The notes under the pieces were generated by a model. That model saw nothing but the letters and a program-made list of their open reading frames with translations, ran no database searches and was not told the origin of the DNA. A DNA stretch of 52,998 nucleotides from Leptolyngbyaceae cyanobacterium CSU_1_4 (GTDB lineage Bacteria; Cyanobacteriota; Cyanobacteriia; Elainellales; Elainellaceae), in assembly GCA_012034615.1 (NCBI GenBank), contig JAAUPA010000005.1, positions 1 through 52,998 on the forward strand, given 5' to 3'. The stretch's first letter is position 1. Every line of letters begins with the position of its first letter. This document shows positions 1 to 9,715 of the stretch, piece after piece. Made by a program: the position numbers and the translations under genes.

Positions 1-756
1 GTGGCGCAAAGCCTGAGTGACGTAGGTTTTGGCGGCTTGGGTGGCGACGAAAGGGGAAGCTCCAAGGGCAAGGTTAGCAACGATCGCCGCCGCCAATGTA
101 CAGCCCGTGCCATGGGTATCCGTTGTATTCACCGTTTCGGTTTGGAGGATTTCCAGGCGATCGCCATCAAACCACACATCTACACCCCGTAACTCATTTG
201 CCATGCCGCCCCCTTTAACCAAAACAGCTTTTGCCCCCAAAGCAAATATTTTTTCAGCCGCAATTTTCATCTCTTCTAAAGTATGAATATCAATACCGCT
301 GAGAATCTGAGCTTCGTAGCGGTTAGGCGTTGAAACAGTGGCAAACGGAATCAGGCGATCGCGTAGGGTGGCGATCGCCTCATCATCAATTAACTGAGCC
401 CCAGTCCGCGAAACCATGACCGGATCAACCACCAAATTAGACAGCCCTAGCGCTTCAACCTGGCTAGCAACCGCCGCAATAATTTCTGAATTCAACAGCA
501 TCCCAGTCTTTACCGCCTGAACACCAATATCCTCCACTACTGCCAGAATTTGAGCAACGATAGCCGCAGACGGCAACGCATCAACCCGCGTCACGCCCAT
601 GGTATTTTGAGCCGTAATACAGGTGACAGCGCAGGTGCCATGAACTTGATGAAAAGCAAACGTGCGTAAATCGGCTTGAATGCCTGCCCCACCCCCGCTA
701 TCTGACCCCGCGATCGTCATGGCAACAGGGACGGTCAAGGAAGAGATGGCAGTCAT
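1..756 (-). CDS. thiD: Hydroxymethylpyrimidine/phosphomethylpyrimidine kinase ThiD (partial, C-terminus off the left edge)
   Basis: ThiD phosphorylates HMP and then HMP-phosphate in cytosolic thiamine synthesis. My translation of the minus strand gives 252 codons without a stop, reaching base 1. It starts with ATG at 756 and soon shows the family's glycine-rich substrate loop AGSDSGGGAGIQAD (about residues 13-26). Further in are VVDPVMVSRTGAQL, the VSTPNRYEA segment, VLVKGGG and the DTHGTGCTLAAAI anion-hole/catalytic motif near the C-terminus. The family is about 260-270 residues long, so only a short C-terminal tail is missing. The gene is divergent from map across a 131 bp spacer (757-887). 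No frameshift is visible here. Confidence is high for the family; a role in salvage versus de novo synthesis cannot be told. Confidence 0.93.
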   Translation of the reverse strand, partial: MTAISSLTVPVAMTIAGSDSGGGAGIQADLRTFAFHQVHGTCAVTCITAQNTMGVTRVDALPSAAIVAQILAVVEDIGVQAVKTGMLLNSEIIAAVASQVEALGLSNLVVDPVMVSRTGAQLIDDEAIATLRDRLIPFATVSTPNRYEAQILSGIDIHTLEEMKIAAEKIFALGAKAVLVKGGGMANELRGVDVWFDGDRLEILQTETVNTTDTHGTGCTLAAAIVANLALGASPFVATQAAKTYVTQALRH

Positions 757-887
757 AAACGGTGAATCCGATTTCAAGAGATAGGTCATCCGTAGGATAC
801 TGCAAAACCTTTAGCGCCTTCAATCAACGCAGCCATTCAACAATTTCCGTTTAAGATGAATAGCAGTGATAGAAATATTAGAGATTC

Positions 888-1684
888 ATGGATAACGAAC
901 AGATTGTCCTTTTGTCGAGCCGAGAAATTGACAAAATGCGTCAGGCGGGGCGCGTTGCGGCTGAACTACTCGACTACCTGGAACCCATGGTCAAGCCAGG
1001 AGTAAGCACCTTAACCCTAGACCAAGCCGCCGAAGCTTGGACCCAAGCCCGAGGCGCAAAAAGCGCCCCTTTAGGATATCCAGCCGGGAGCGATAACCCC
1101 TTCCCGCGATCGATTTGCACCAGCGTTAATGAAGTGGTGTGTCACGGCATTCCCAACGCCAAAGAAATTTTGCGAGACGGCGACATTATTAACATTGACG
1201 TTACGCCCCTAGTTGAGGGATACCATGGCGACGTGTCTCGCACCTTTTTGTAGGCACACCTTCCCCCACCGCCCGACGGCTTGTAGAAGTGACCCAAGAG
1301 TGCCTAATGCGGGGCATTGCCGCCGTGAAACCTGGGGGCAGAGTGGGCGATATTGGTGCAGCGATTCAGGCTTATGCCGAATCTCAAGGCTTTTCGGTCG
1401 TGCGAGATTTTGTCGGGCATGGGGTCAGCAGAATTTTCCACACGGCTCCTCAAATTCCCCACTATGGCATTCGGGGGAAGGGCAAAAAGTTTAGACCCGG
1501 CATGGTTTTCACCATCGAGCCGATGATTAACGAAGGCACCTGGGAAGTTGAAGTCATGCCCGACCAATGGACGGCTTTAACAAAAGATCGGAAGCTGTCG
1601 GCGCAGTTTGAACACACGATCGCCGTCACGCCCACGGGTGTAGAAATTCTCACATTGTTACCTGCTCTTACCCCCAGCGTTTGA
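888..1684 (+). CDS. map: Methionine aminopeptidase, type I (frameshifted as sequenced)
   Basis: The enzyme removes the initiator methionine from nascent proteins and needs two metal ions. The first frame (888-1253) gives the N-terminal half, ending ...GYHGDVSRTFL and a stop. The second frame, open from before 1289 to 1684, gives the rest. Adding one T to the five-T run at 1245-1249 joins them into 265 residues reading SRTFFVGTPSPTARRL. All five expected metal ligands are then present: two Asp in INIDVTPLVEGYHGDVSRTF, His in RDFVGHGVSRIFH, Glu in FTIEPMINEG and Glu in AQFEHTIAV. The start is ATG at 888. It lies upstream of glcE with a 38 bp gap. Cyanobacteria usually have several map paralogues, so loss of this one need not be lethal, but a homopolymer error is the likelier cause. 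Confidence 0.9.
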
Positions 1685-1722
1685 GCCATTGATTAAGAGC
1701 ATGGTTTATCAGGAGCATTGAC

Positions 1723-3036
1723 GTGAGCGGGATTGCCAAAGCGTTAGAGAGCATAATTGGCTTGGCAGGAGTGAAGGCCTGGGAAAGCTTGGCAGATGAA
1801 GAGCAACCCCTTGCGGGTATCTCGAAGAGTTCGCGCTTTGCCACAGCCCTCGCCCCAAAATCCTCAGCCCAGTGCATTGCCTATCCTAAAACTTCAGGGG
1901 AATTAGCAGAAGTTCTCGCTTGTGCCCATGCCAATCATTGGCGAGTTTTGCCTTGCGGTCAGGGCACTAAGCTGCATTGGGGCGGCTTGGCAGAGATTGA
2001 TCTGGTGGTTAGCACAGCGCGGCTCAATCGACTCATCGACCATGCGATCGGCGATTTGACGGTGACGGCTGAAGCAGGCATGAGGTTGGCAGACTTGCAG
2101 ATGGAGTTGGCGAAGGGCGGGCAGTTTTTGGCGATCGATCCGTCCTATGCCTCGACCGCGACCCTGGGCGGCATTGTGGCAACAGGTGATACTGGGGCGC
2201 TACGACAGCGCTATGGCGGCATTCGAGATATGTTGATTGGGCTTTCCTTGGTGCGCAGCGATGGGGCGATCGCCAAAGCCGGAGGTCGCGTCGTCAAAAA
2301 TGTTGCTGGGTATGACTTGATGAAACTGTTCACAGGCTCCTACGGCACCCTGGGCATCCTTAGTCAGGTCACGTTTCGGATTTATCCTTTGCCAGCAGCA
2401 GCCCAGACAGTGATGCTACAGGGTAATGATGAGGCGATCGCTCAAGCCACCCAAACTCTGCTTGCTTCAGCATTAACACCCACGGCGATCGCCCTACTCC
2501 CAGCTCCAACTATGGAACTAGATACTACGGGGCTTCTCGTTCGCTTCCAAAATATTGGGATCAGCGTCGAACAACAAGCTGATCGCCTGCTTCAAGTGGG
2601 TGAAGCGCTAGGGCTAAAAGGGCAAGCTTGGGCAGGCACCGAAGAGTCCCAGTTATGGCAGCAATTACAAGAACAAATAGAAACACACACCTCCGCCTTT
2701 TCCATTGCTTGCAAAATCGGAGTACTCCCCTCCAAAGCCGTTGAAACCTTGGCGCGGATGAAGGCGATCGCTCCTACCATAGGCTGTATTTATGCAGGTA
2801 GTGGCTTGGGAATGCTCCGATTCAGCGATTTAACAGCTCCAGCCTTGCTCAAATTGAGAGATTTATGCCAAGCGCAAGGCGGCTTTCTCACCGTTTTAGA
2901 AGCCCCGATCGCCCTCAAGCAATCCCTCGACATTTGGGGCTATTCTGGCAACGCCCTTGACCTGATGCAGAAAATCAAAACCCAGTTCGATCCTAGCTAT
3001 CTCCTCAGTCCCCGTCGGTTTGTAGGCGGAATTTAA
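1723..3036 (+). CDS. glcE: Glycolate dehydrogenase FAD-binding subunit GlcE
   Basis: GlcE is the second flavoprotein-like subunit of the membrane-associated glycolate dehydrogenase (GlcDEF). The complex oxidises photorespiratory 2-phosphoglycolate-derived glycolate to glyoxylate. The 437-residue product has a PCMH-type FAD-binding fold: the LPCGQGTKLHWGG loop near residue 85, then ATLGGIVATGDTGALRQRYG, and the signature GGRVVKNVAGYDLMKLFTGS near residue 187. The start is GTG at 1723, chosen because AGGAG lies about 8 bases upstream. It is followed by glcF after 2 bases, so the two are surely co-transcribed. No glcD is in the window; cyanobacteria often encode it elsewhere. The length is typical and the frame intact. 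Confidence 0.92.
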   Translation: MSGIAKALESIIGLAGVKAWESLADEEQPLAGISKSSRFATALAPKSSAQCIAYPKTSGELAEVLACAHANHWRVLPCGQGTKLHWGGLAEIDLVVSTARLNRLIDHAIGDLTVTAEAGMRLADLQMELAKGGQFLAIDPSYASTATLGGIVATGDTGALRQRYGGIRDMLIGLSLVRSDGAIAKAGGRVVKNVAGYDLMKLFTGSYGTLGILSQVTFRIYPLPAAAQTVMLQGNDEAIAQATQTLLASALTPTAIALLPAPTMELDTTGLLVRFQNIGISVEQQADRLLQVGEALGLKGQAWAGTEESQLWQQLQEQIETHTSAFSIACKIGVLPSKAVETLARMKAIAPTIGCIYAGSGLGMLRFSDLTAPALLKLRDLCQAQGGFLTVLEAPIALKQSLDIWGYSGNALDLMQKIKTQFDPSYLLSPRRFVGGI

Positions 3037-3038
3037 AA

Positions 3039-4394
3039 ATGACCCAAACTGTCGATTCGACTAGTCCTAAATTCGACCCCCATCATCCCCCCGACCCAAA
3101 GCTAATTGACGCTTGCGTTCACTGCGGCTTTTGCCTTTCTACTTGCCCCAGCTATCGAATCCTGGGGAAAGAAATGGACTCCCCTAGAGGACGCATTTAT
3201 TTAATGGATGCGATTAACGAAGGCGAAGCCCCGTTGTCGCCGACATCAGTGCAGCATTTTGATTCCTGTCTAGGATGTTTGGCTTGCGTCACCACTTGCC
3301 CCTCTGGTGTGCAATACGATCAACTGATTGCCGCCACTCGTCCTCAAATCGAGCGGAACCATGAACGGGGGCTGGGCGATCGCCTCTTCCGTCAACTCAT
3401 TTTCTCGCTGTTTCCCTACCCCGATCGCCTTCGTTTGTTCCTCGTTCCCTTGGCTGTTTATCAATGGCTAGGGCTACCCAAGCTTATTCGCTCCAGCGGC
3501 TTACTTCAACGCTTATCGCCTCGGCTTGCGGCAATGGAATCGCTGCTGCCCGCTGTTACCGCCCAATCATTTCAAGACAACTTACCGGATGTCGTCCCCG
3601 CCCAAGGCAAACAGCGCTACCGGGTCGGCATGATTTTGGGCTGCGTCCAGCGATTGTTTTTCAGTGATGTGAATGAGGCTACCGCCAGAGTGCTTAGCGC
3701 TAACGGCTGCGAAGTTGTGATTCCTAAAAGCCAAGGCTGTTGTGCAGCACTGCCCCAACACCAAGGACAAACTGAACAAGCTCAGGCATTAGCGAGGCAA
3801 ATGATTGATAGCTTTGAAGGCACTCATGTCGATGCCATCATCATCAATGCTGCGGGCTGTGGACACACATTAAAAGAATACGATCACATTCTGCAAGATG
3901 ATCCCCAATATCGAGACAAGGCAAAGGCATTTGTCGGCAAAGTTAAAGATGTTCAAGAATTTCTGGCAGGTGTTGGCTTAACTGCCAAGCTTTCACCGTT
4001 GCAAGCAGAGCCACTCATTATGGTTTATCAAGATGCTTGTCACCTCTTACATGGTCAAAAAATCAGCCTCCAACCGCGTCAGCTCTTACGCCAAATTCCT
4101 GGGGTAACAGTCCGCGATCCGATTGATGCAGCATTATGTTGTGGAAGTGCTGGGGTTTATAATATGCTGCAACCCGAAGTGGCAGACGAACTAGGACAGC
4201 AGAAAGTCGATAATTTGCTAAACACAGGAGCCACATTGATCGCATCTTCTAATCCTGGATGTTCTTTACAAATCATGAAGCATTTGGAGAAGAACGGGAA
4301 AGCGATTGCGTCGAGCAACCTGCAAGGGGTCACAGTGATCCATCCCATTCGCTTGCTAGACTACTCTATTCGGGGAGTCACGCTAAAAGACTGA
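3039..4394 (+). CDS. glcF: Glycolate dehydrogenase iron-sulfur subunit GlcF
   Basis: GlcF carries electrons from the flavin subunits toward the quinone pool. The 451-residue protein begins with two 4Fe-4S motifs: CVHCGFCLSTCP (about residue 26) and CLGCLACVTTCP (about residue 77). Two CCG (cysteine-rich, heterodisulfide-reductase-like) domains follow, with SQGCCAALPQHQG near residue 230 and DAALCCGSAGVYN near residue 365. Both are typical of GlcF and of related glycerol-3-phosphate and lactate oxidoreductases. The start ATG lies 2 bases after the glcE stop, so the pair forms one transcription unit. GlcF is preferred over LutA/LldE because of the GlcE neighbour and the N-terminal double ferredoxin domain. 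About 227 bp of non-coding sequence follows (4395-4621), in which I see nothing recognisable. Confidence 0.93.
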   Translation: MTQTVDSTSPKFDPHHPPDPKLIDACVHCGFCLSTCPSYRILGKEMDSPRGRIYLMDAINEGEAPLSPTSVQHFDSCLGCLACVTTCPSGVQYDQLIAATRPQIERNHERGLGDRLFRQLIFSLFPYPDRLRLFLVPLAVYQWLGLPKLIRSSGLLQRLSPRLAAMESLLPAVTAQSFQDNLPDVVPAQGKQRYRVGMILGCVQRLFFSDVNEATARVLSANGCEVVIPKSQGCCAALPQHQGQTEQAQALARQMIDSFEGTHVDAIIINAAGCGHTLKEYDHILQDDPQYRDKAKAFVGKVKDVQEFLAGVGLTAKLSPLQAEPLIMVYQDACHLLHGQKISLQPRQLLRQIPGVTVRDPIDAALCCGSAGVYNMLQPEVADELGQQKVDNLLNTGATLIASSNPGCSLQIMKHLEKNGKAIASSNLQGVTVIHPIRLLDYSIRGVTLKD

Positions 4395-4621
4395 ATTTCC
4401 TAAAAAACAAAAATTTAGAACGATACGGTGAAGGGGTGAGACTAATCTAAAAACGTTATCAAGTAACGTTAGCGGTAACGGCAATTGGAAGAGAGGAAAG
4501 AGGGTGCGATCGCCAGTTAAAGCAGCCTCACGGTTTGGGTGAGTGGTTGCCGATCGCGCTGCAACTTTGCCAAGTGGTATCGGTCAATCCGCTTCACTCA
4601 CACACTACCCCTTACTACCCC

Positions 4622-5797
4622 TTAAAGCACGGGCACACTCAATCCTGTCAGGAGCTGACTCTGCTGAGTTTTGCTCAGCCCCTTGCTTTGGATCAGTACG
4701 CCGAAGTTGCCTAATCCCAGAGGATTGATGAGGGCATGAAGAGATTCGCGGCGGCGGAGAACATCTTGGAGCGGTTGGTCAGAGGTGGAAAGAGCAGAGA
4801 TGCGATCGCCCAAGCCCAGCGCCATTAAAAATAATCCTTGTTGAGTGAACCCCATCGTTTGTAACCCAAACCGTTCACTCCACCGTTCCAACGCTGTGAA
4901 ATTGACGTGGGCAGTAATGTCTTGTCGCCCGATCGCCCAGTATGGATCGTTGTGGTGCGCATGTTGATAATAGCACTGGAGGGTTCCCTGGGTTCGAGTT
5001 GGACTGTAATAGCGTTGCGCAGAGTAGCCGTAGTCTATGGTTAGGAGATAGCCTTGATGGAGGCGATCGCTCACCATCTCCAGCCAATCCAAAGCATGTA
5101 AATTAACGTCACTCCGATAGCCGTCTGGATATTGGGGAGCCATTAAATTCACATCAACGCTCTCAAAATATTCCATCAACTTTGAGGTAGAGAGTTCGCC
5201 TATGATTTCCTGAAAAGAAGCTCCAAGATAAATCTCTTGCAGCGTTTCACCGACTCGCACAACCTGATGAACCGGAAAAGCATCCACCAATTCATTCGAG
5301 AAACAACATCCGACAATCGAATTCTTGGAAATTTCTTCCCAAGTTTGCCAGGTTAACCTTCCCGATGATTCTGCAAACTTTCCAAATCGGCGCTGTTGTT
5401 CCGCTGCTAAAGCAGACGATTTTTCGACAATAATGTATCGCAGCGCTTCAAAGCAGGCAACATGGTCTTTGTGGAGCGCGCGCAGAATGTCTTGGACGAG
5501 GAGCCCCTGTCCGGCTCCCATCTCAATTAGAGTAAACGGACTGGGACGCTCTAGGAGTTCCCACATCTGAACAAACTGTTGAGCCAAAAGTTCGCCAAAG
5601 TCAGCCCCAAGATGGGAAGAAGTCAAGAAATCGCTTTGAATTCCTTGACCTGATTGATTAGTCGCATAATAGCCCTGTTGCGGATGATAAAGAGCTAGCT
5701 CCATAAATTCAGCAAAAGTAATTCTTTGCCCACGACTTTTCACAATCTGTTCCACAATGATTTCGCAGAGAACCCCATTACTTTCTGCAATGTCCAT
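4622..5797 (-). CDS. MidA-family (COG1565/DUF185) SAM-dependent methyltransferase
   Basis: This is a class I methyltransferase of the MidA/NDUFAF7 family. In mitochondria NDUFAF7 methylates an arginine of a complex I subunit; the bacterial substrate is not established, though NDH-1 assembly is a reasonable guess. The product is 391 residues. It shows the family N-terminus with FAEFMELALYHPQQGYY and DFLTSSHLGADFGELLAQQF, the SAM-binding motif IEMGAGQGLLVQDIL near residue 92, FSNELVDAFPVHQV, and LTIDYGYSAQRYYSPTRTQG near residue 255. I chose ATG at 5797 over the GTG at 5800 because GGGAG lies 7 bases upstream of it. It lies downstream of the atp operon but behind that operon's terminator, so it is probably transcribed separately. 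Confidence 0.88.
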   Translation of the reverse strand: MDIAESNGVLCEIIVEQIVKSRGQRITFAEFMELALYHPQQGYYATNQSGQGIQSDFLTSSHLGADFGELLAQQFVQMWELLERPSPFTLIEMGAGQGLLVQDILRALHKDHVACFEALRYIIVEKSSALAAEQQRRFGKFAESSGRLTWQTWEEISKNSIVGCCFSNELVDAFPVHQVVRVGETLQEIYLGASFQEIIGELSTSKLMEYFESVDVNLMAPQYPDGYRSDVNLHALDWLEMVSDRLHQGYLLTIDYGYSAQRYYSPTRTQGTLQCYYQHAHHNDPYWAIGRQDITAHVNFTALERWSERFGLQTMGFTQQGLFLMALGLGDRISALSTSDQPLQDVLRRRESLHALINPLGLGNFGVLIQSKGLSKTQQSQLLTGLSVPVL

Positions 5798-5925
5798 CAC
5801 ACTCTCCCGTTCTATCAGGTTCGTCGTAGCGTAGGTCTTGAGCCGTATCGGGTCTTAGGTTTGATTTGAAAAAAGTGCGTTTCCAAATACCAACCCAATA
5901 CAAAGATGAGTTCATTTAAAGAGAA

Positions 5926-5960
5926 TTAAAAAAGCAGGACAAGAATCTGCCCTGCTCTTT
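5926..5960 (-). terminator. Rho-independent terminator of the atp operon
   Basis: On the minus strand the arms AGCAGG (5956-5951) and CCTGCT (5938-5933) pair around a 12-base loop. A run of six T (through 5928) follows immediately. The hairpin lies about 40 bases past the atpG stop codon, as expected for the end of the long operon, and separates it from the MidA-type gene. Confidence 0.75.
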
Positions 5961-5998
5961 TCTAAGTTAAGGATATTTAATGAGCACCGCAAAAACTC

Positions 5999-6949
5999 TT
6001 AAGCCAGAGCCTCTGCACCACCCACAACCTCCAAAATCTCCTGAGTAATCGCTGCCTGACGTGCTTTGTTATAGGTCAACGTCAAACTGAGAATCAGCTC
6101 TTTGGCATTTTCGCTGGCGTTGTTCATGGCTGTCATCCGAGCCGCTAGCTCACTTGCCGAAGACTCTTGTAGCGCTCGTAATAGCTGATTATTCAGATAT
6201 AACGGTAATAACGCATCCAAAATTTGAGTGGGGTCTTGCTCAAAAATCATGTCTTTGGGCAGGGGTTTGGGCGCACCCACATCCACTTTATCTCGCTCTA
6301 CTGCCAAAACTCCGCCACGAGTGGTCAGTCGGAAAATTTCATCATCTGCGACTTCTAACCCTTGAGGATCGAGAGGTAAAAGGGTTTGAACGACGGGGCG
6401 AGAGCTTACCAATGAAACAAACTTGGTGTAAATGAGCTCCACGCGATCGACTGACTCTGACAAAAAGAGGGACAGTAGTTCGTCGGCAATTTTGGAGGCA
6501 TCAGCCGCTGAAGGAACCTGATCTAGGTTCATAAATGAGGCGCTAATCGGCTGGTCTCGGCGTTGAAAATACTGGGTGGCTTTGCGCCCAACCAATACAA
6601 ATTTGTAGTCAATGCCTTCTGCTTTTAGCTCATTTGCTCGCGTTTCGGCTCGCTTAATAATGCTGCTGTTGTAGCCACCGCACAAGCCCCGATCGCCCGA
6701 AATGACTAAAATGCCGACTGAATTAACGTCCCGCTTTCTCAACAGGGGTAAGTTAGCATCTTCAAACTGAAGCCGAGCTTGTAAGCCATAAAGAACTTGC
6801 GCCAGACGATCGGCAAAAGGACGGGTTGCGGTCACTTGCTCTTGAGCACGACGCACCTTCGCCGCCGCGACCAATCGCATTGCTTCTGTAATTTTTTTGG
6901 TATTCTTGACCGAATCGATGCGATCGCGAATTGCTTTGAGATTTGCCAT
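5999..6949 (-). CDS. atpG: ATP synthase F1 subunit gamma (atpC in cyanobacterial naming)
   Basis: Gamma is the central rotor shaft of F1, coupling c-ring rotation to catalysis on the cytoplasmic face of the thylakoid. The 316-residue protein has the N-terminal helix [20 protein letters not shown], the [13 protein letters not shown] motif (about residue 83) and the C-terminal [24 protein letters not shown] helix. It is about 25-30 residues longer than the usual non-photosynthetic gamma. The extra stretch (roughly residues 200-240, [14 protein letters not shown] onward) matches the insertion known from cyanobacterial and chloroplast gamma. The chloroplast regulatory cysteine pair is absent, as expected for cyanobacteria. 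It is the last gene of the operon, 48 bp after atpA. Beta and epsilon genes are not in the window. Confidence 0.96.
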   Translation of the reverse strand: MANLKAIRDRIDSVKNTKKITEAMRLVAAAKVRRAQEQVTATRPFADRLAQVLYGLQARLQFEDANLPLLRKRDVNSVGILVISGDRGLCGGYNSSIIKRAETRANELKAEGIDYKFVLVGRKATQYFQRRDQPISASFMNLDQVPSAADASKIADELLSLFLSESVDRVELIYTKFVSLVSSRPVVQTLLPLDPQGLEVADDEIFRLTTRGGVLAVERDKVDVGAPKPLPKDMIFEQDPTQILDALLPLYLNNQLLRALQESSASELAARMTAMNNASENAKELILSLTLTYNKARQAAITQEILEVVGGAEALA

Positions 6950-6997
6950 AGTTTTAATTCCTCAGATCGCAGCCTGAGGGCGATCGCGCGATTACCC

Positions 6998-8533
6998 TCA
7001 GGCTAATAGGGTTACACAGACGCTAAGAAGGTCTTTTTTAGATTCAGCGATCGCTTCTTTGAGAACGGCTTCCGCTTCATCGCCTAGCTTTTTCTCACTA
7101 GCAATTAATTCGCCGTACTTGGGCTTGCTATTCTTCAAATAATCGCGGAGCGCCTTCGTATAGCTCGTTACCTGCTCAACGGCAACATCGTCTAAATGAC
7201 CGTTAATGCCAGCATAAATAATCGCAACTTGTTCTGCCACAGATAGGGGCGAGTACTGAGGCTGCTTCAAAATTTCCCGGAGCCGCTGACCCCGAGCAAG
7301 CTGGTTTTGAGTCGCTTTATCCAAATCAGAAGCAAACTGAGCGAATGCCTGCAACTCATCGAACTGAGCCAACTCTAGCTTTACCTTGCCTGCAACCTGC
7401 TTCATCGCCTTGGTTTGCGCCGCAGAACCCACCCGTGATACCGAAATACCAGGGTTCACTGCGGGACGCTGACCCGAGTTGAAGAGGTTAGAGGAGAGGA
7501 AAATTTGACCGTCTGTAATGGAAATAACGTTAGTAGGAATATACGCCGATACGTCTCCTGCTTGGGTTTCCACAATGGGCAGTGCAGTCATACTGCCTTC
7601 GCCTAGCTCGGGGCTGAGTTTAGCAGCGCGCTCTAGCAAACGAGAGTGGAGATAGAACACGTCGCCGGGGTACGCTTCACGACCGGGCGGACGACGGAGC
7701 AGCAAGGACATTTGGCGATAAGCTTGGGCTTGCTTGGACAAGTCATCGTAAACCACTAGGGTCGCTTGACCTTTGTACATGAAGTACTCAGCCAAGGTTG
7801 CGCCGGTGTAGGGAGCCAGATATTGCAGAGCCGCAGGGTCGTTGGCGTTAGCCGCGACGACAATGGTGTAGTCAAGAGCGCCTTTTTCTCGAAGCACGTC
7901 TGCAACTTGAGCCACGGTTGAAGTCTTTTGTCCGATCGCCACATAAACACAGATAACGCCCGTGCCTTTTTGGTTGAGGATGGTATCAACGGCGATCGTA
8001 GTTTTTCCGGTTTGGCGATCGCCAATAATCAGTTCCCGTTGCCCCCGACCGACCGGAATCATCGCGTCGATGGCAGTAATACCAGTTTGCATCGGTTCGT
8101 AAACCGACTTCCGTTCAATAATGCCAGGAGCCGGAGATTCAATCAGGCGGCTTTCGCTACAGAGGATTTCACCTTTGCCATCAAGGGGACGAGCCAGGGC
8201 ATCCACCACACGACCAATCATGGTGTCACCCACAGGAATGGAGGCAATTTTGCCCGAAGAGGTAACGGCACTTCCTTCTTGGATGCCTAAGCCAGGCCCC
8301 ATCAACACCGCGCCCACGTTATCTTCTTCCAGGTTGAGGGCAATACCCACCGTGCCATCTTCAAATTCGAGCAGCTCACCCGACATGGCGTTCTCCAAAC
8401 CATAGATGCGGGCGATGCCGTCTCCAACTTGGAGCACTGTACCTACATTGGCAGTTTTTACGCCTTGATCGTACTGCTCAATTTGCTGTTGAATAATGCT
8501 GCTGATTTCATCAGGTCTGATACTAATTGCCAT
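6998..8533 (-). CDS. atpA: ATP synthase F1 subunit alpha (C-terminal codons shifted)
   Basis: Alpha is the nucleotide-binding, non-catalytic subunit of the F1 hexamer. The 511-residue frame has the N-terminal helix [17 protein letters not shown], the P-loop GDRQTGKT at residues 171-178, and [16 protein letters not shown] in the C-terminal part. The end is odd: as sequenced it reads ...[15 protein letters not shown]. Removing one base from the six-T run at 7034-7039 restores ...[10 protein letters not shown] and a stop at 7012-7014, the kind of ending normally seen in cyanobacterial alpha chains. I therefore believe the true gene is 7012-8533 and that the last dozen residues here are an artefact. 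ATG at 8533 follows the stop of atpH by about 46 bases. Confidence 0.96.
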   Translation of the reverse strand: MAISIRPDEISSIIQQQIEQYDQGVKTANVGTVLQVGDGIARIYGLENAMSGELLEFEDGTVGIALNLEEDNVGAVLMGPGLGIQEGSAVTSSGKIASIPVGDTMIGRVVDALARPLDGKGEILCSESRLIESPAPGIIERKSVYEPMQTGITAIDAMIPVGRGQRELIIGDRQTGKTTIAVDTILNQKGTGVICVYVAIGQKTSTVAQVADVLREKGALDYTIVVAANANDPAALQYLAPYTGATLAEYFMYKGQATLVVYDDLSKQAQAYRQMSLLLRRPPGREAYPGDVFYLHSRLLERAAKLSPELGEGSMTALPIVETQAGDVSAYIPTNVISITDGQIFLSSNLFNSGQRPAVNPGISVSRVGSAAQTKAMKQVAGKVKLELAQFDELQAFAQFASDLDKATQNQLARGQRLREILKQPQYSPLSVAEQVAIIYAGINGHLDDVAVEQVTSYTKALRDYLKNSKPKYGELIASEKKLGDEAEAVLKEAIAESKKDLLSVCVTLLA

Positions 8534-8579
8534 AGGTAACTCTCTCGAATGAAAAGATTAAGGGATAGAAAAGACTGGG

Positions 8580-9133
8580 TTAGCCTGCACCGAGGCGCAT
8601 GGTGATCCGGCGAAGCTGGGAGCGAAGGCTGGCATCAATAACTTGAGAACCAACTTTAATGATGACACCACCAATCAGGTCGGGGTCGATGCGGGTCTCA
8701 AACTCAACTTGAGAAGCTTGGGTCATTGCCAACACTTGATGGCGAATCGACTCGCGCTGTTCATCAGAAATTTCGACGGCTGAAGTGACTTCTGCTAAAA
8801 CAGTCTTCTGAAGCTGACGCAACAGGGCGCGAAACTGTTGACAAATGTTTCTAGAAAAGTGATTCTGCCGCGATCGACCAGCACCAAAAGAAATTTTAAC
8901 GTGAAGGGATGAATCTGAGAGCCTAGCGCTTGGTTAAGAACGGCTTTTTTGGCTTCGACCCCCACCAGAGGACTTTCTACACAGGCGAGAAACTCAGGAG
9001 ACTCTTTGAGTAACCCTAAAATACCAGCCATATCTTCGCCAATTTGATCCACCAGGTTGTTGGATTGGGCAAGAGACATAATGGCTTGAGCGTAAGGCTC
9101 GGAAATTTCTGCCGCCATTAAACCAGATTTCAT
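8580..9133 (-). CDS. atpH: ATP synthase F1 subunit delta (OSCP), frameshifted as sequenced
   Basis: Delta links the peripheral b/b' stalk to the top of F1 (named atpD in cyanobacterial nomenclature). The N-terminal part (9133 down to about 8850) reads EISEPYAQAIMSLAQ... LKFLLVLVDRGRITFLE. The C-terminal part is in another frame and reads RALLRQLQKTVLAEVTSAVE ... RIDPDLIGGVIIKVG ... DASLRSQLRRI. A single missing base at about 8842-8850 joins them as ...FLET-x-CQQFRALLRQLQK, giving 184 residues, the normal length. The start ATG overlaps the atpF stop by 4 bases (ATGA). ATP synthase is essential in cyanobacteria, so loss of delta in a living strain is unlikely. This gene is strong evidence that the indels in this window are sequencing errors. 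Confidence 0.94.
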
Positions 9134-9672
9134 GAAGCACCTCCCATCATGGCAATACTGCGATCGACGAGTTGCTTTTGGGTATCGGCACTCAGTCCAG
9201 AGTTAAGTTGAGCTTCTACCTTTTCTAGAGCTAGGGCAGCGACGCGCTGGCGCAGTTCGGTCATGACCCTTTCCTGTTGAGAGTTGAGGTCTTGAGCGGC
9301 AGACGCTTTCAAACGCTCAATGTCTTGAACCGATTGAGCCATGATTTCTGCCCGGGCAGCTTGGGCGCTGGCTTCGGCTTCGGCTTTGATGCGCGCGGCT
9401 TCGGTTTTGGCTTGCGCTAGCTTTTGCTGTTGATTGGCAAGGGCAGCAGAGGCTTCCTGCTTGCGCTTTTCGGCATCTTGAATGGCAATCTCAATTTGCG
9501 ATCGCCGCTCAGTCAATGTTTTGCCCAAAAAGTTACGAGCCAAGTAAACCACCACTCCTAGCACAATTGCCAGGTTGATCAGGTTCGTGTCTAAAATACT
9601 GAAATTAAGCCCAAAGCCTGCTTCTTCGGCTGTGGCAGCAGTTAGTAATATGAGCGTCCCCATGGTTTCCAT
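9130..9672 (-). CDS. atpF: ATP synthase Fo subunit b
   Basis: Subunit b is one of the two peripheral-stalk proteins that hold the alpha/beta hexamer still against rotor torque. The product is 180 residues. After a short N-terminus comes one membrane span (roughly residues 28-48, NLINLAIVLGVVVYLARNFLG). A long alanine/glutamine/glutamate-rich amphipathic helix then runs to the C-terminus (for example AALANQQQKLAQAKTEAARI), giving the expected coiled-coil arm. The start could be M1 or M4 (METMG). It sits between the b' and delta genes and overlaps delta by 4 bases. Confidence 0.94.
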   Translation of the reverse strand: METMGTLILLTAATAEEAGFGLNFSILDTNLINLAIVLGVVVYLARNFLGKTLTERRSQIEIAIQDAEKRKQEASAALANQQQKLAQAKTEAARIKAEAEASAQAARAEIMAQSVQDIERLKASAAQDLNSQQERVMTELRQRVAALALEKVEAQLNSGLSADTQKQLVDRSIAMMGGAS

Positions 9673-9715
9673 CTAACGAGTTACTGTGCTGTATCCGAAC
9701 TAATTAACATCCAAA

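Noticed and set aside
1242-1253. Possible programmed -1 frameshift at ACC TTT TTG TAG in map
   Set aside because: The T-run is short, there is no X-XXY-YYZ heptamer in the right phase and no evident downstream structure. The same kind of indel hits many other genes here, so an error is simpler.
1213-1494. Long ORFs in other frames over map, atpA, apcE, the flotillin gene and others
   Set aside because: They lie wholly inside genes with clear family motifs, show no motifs of their own, and have skewed compositions typical of shadow frames.
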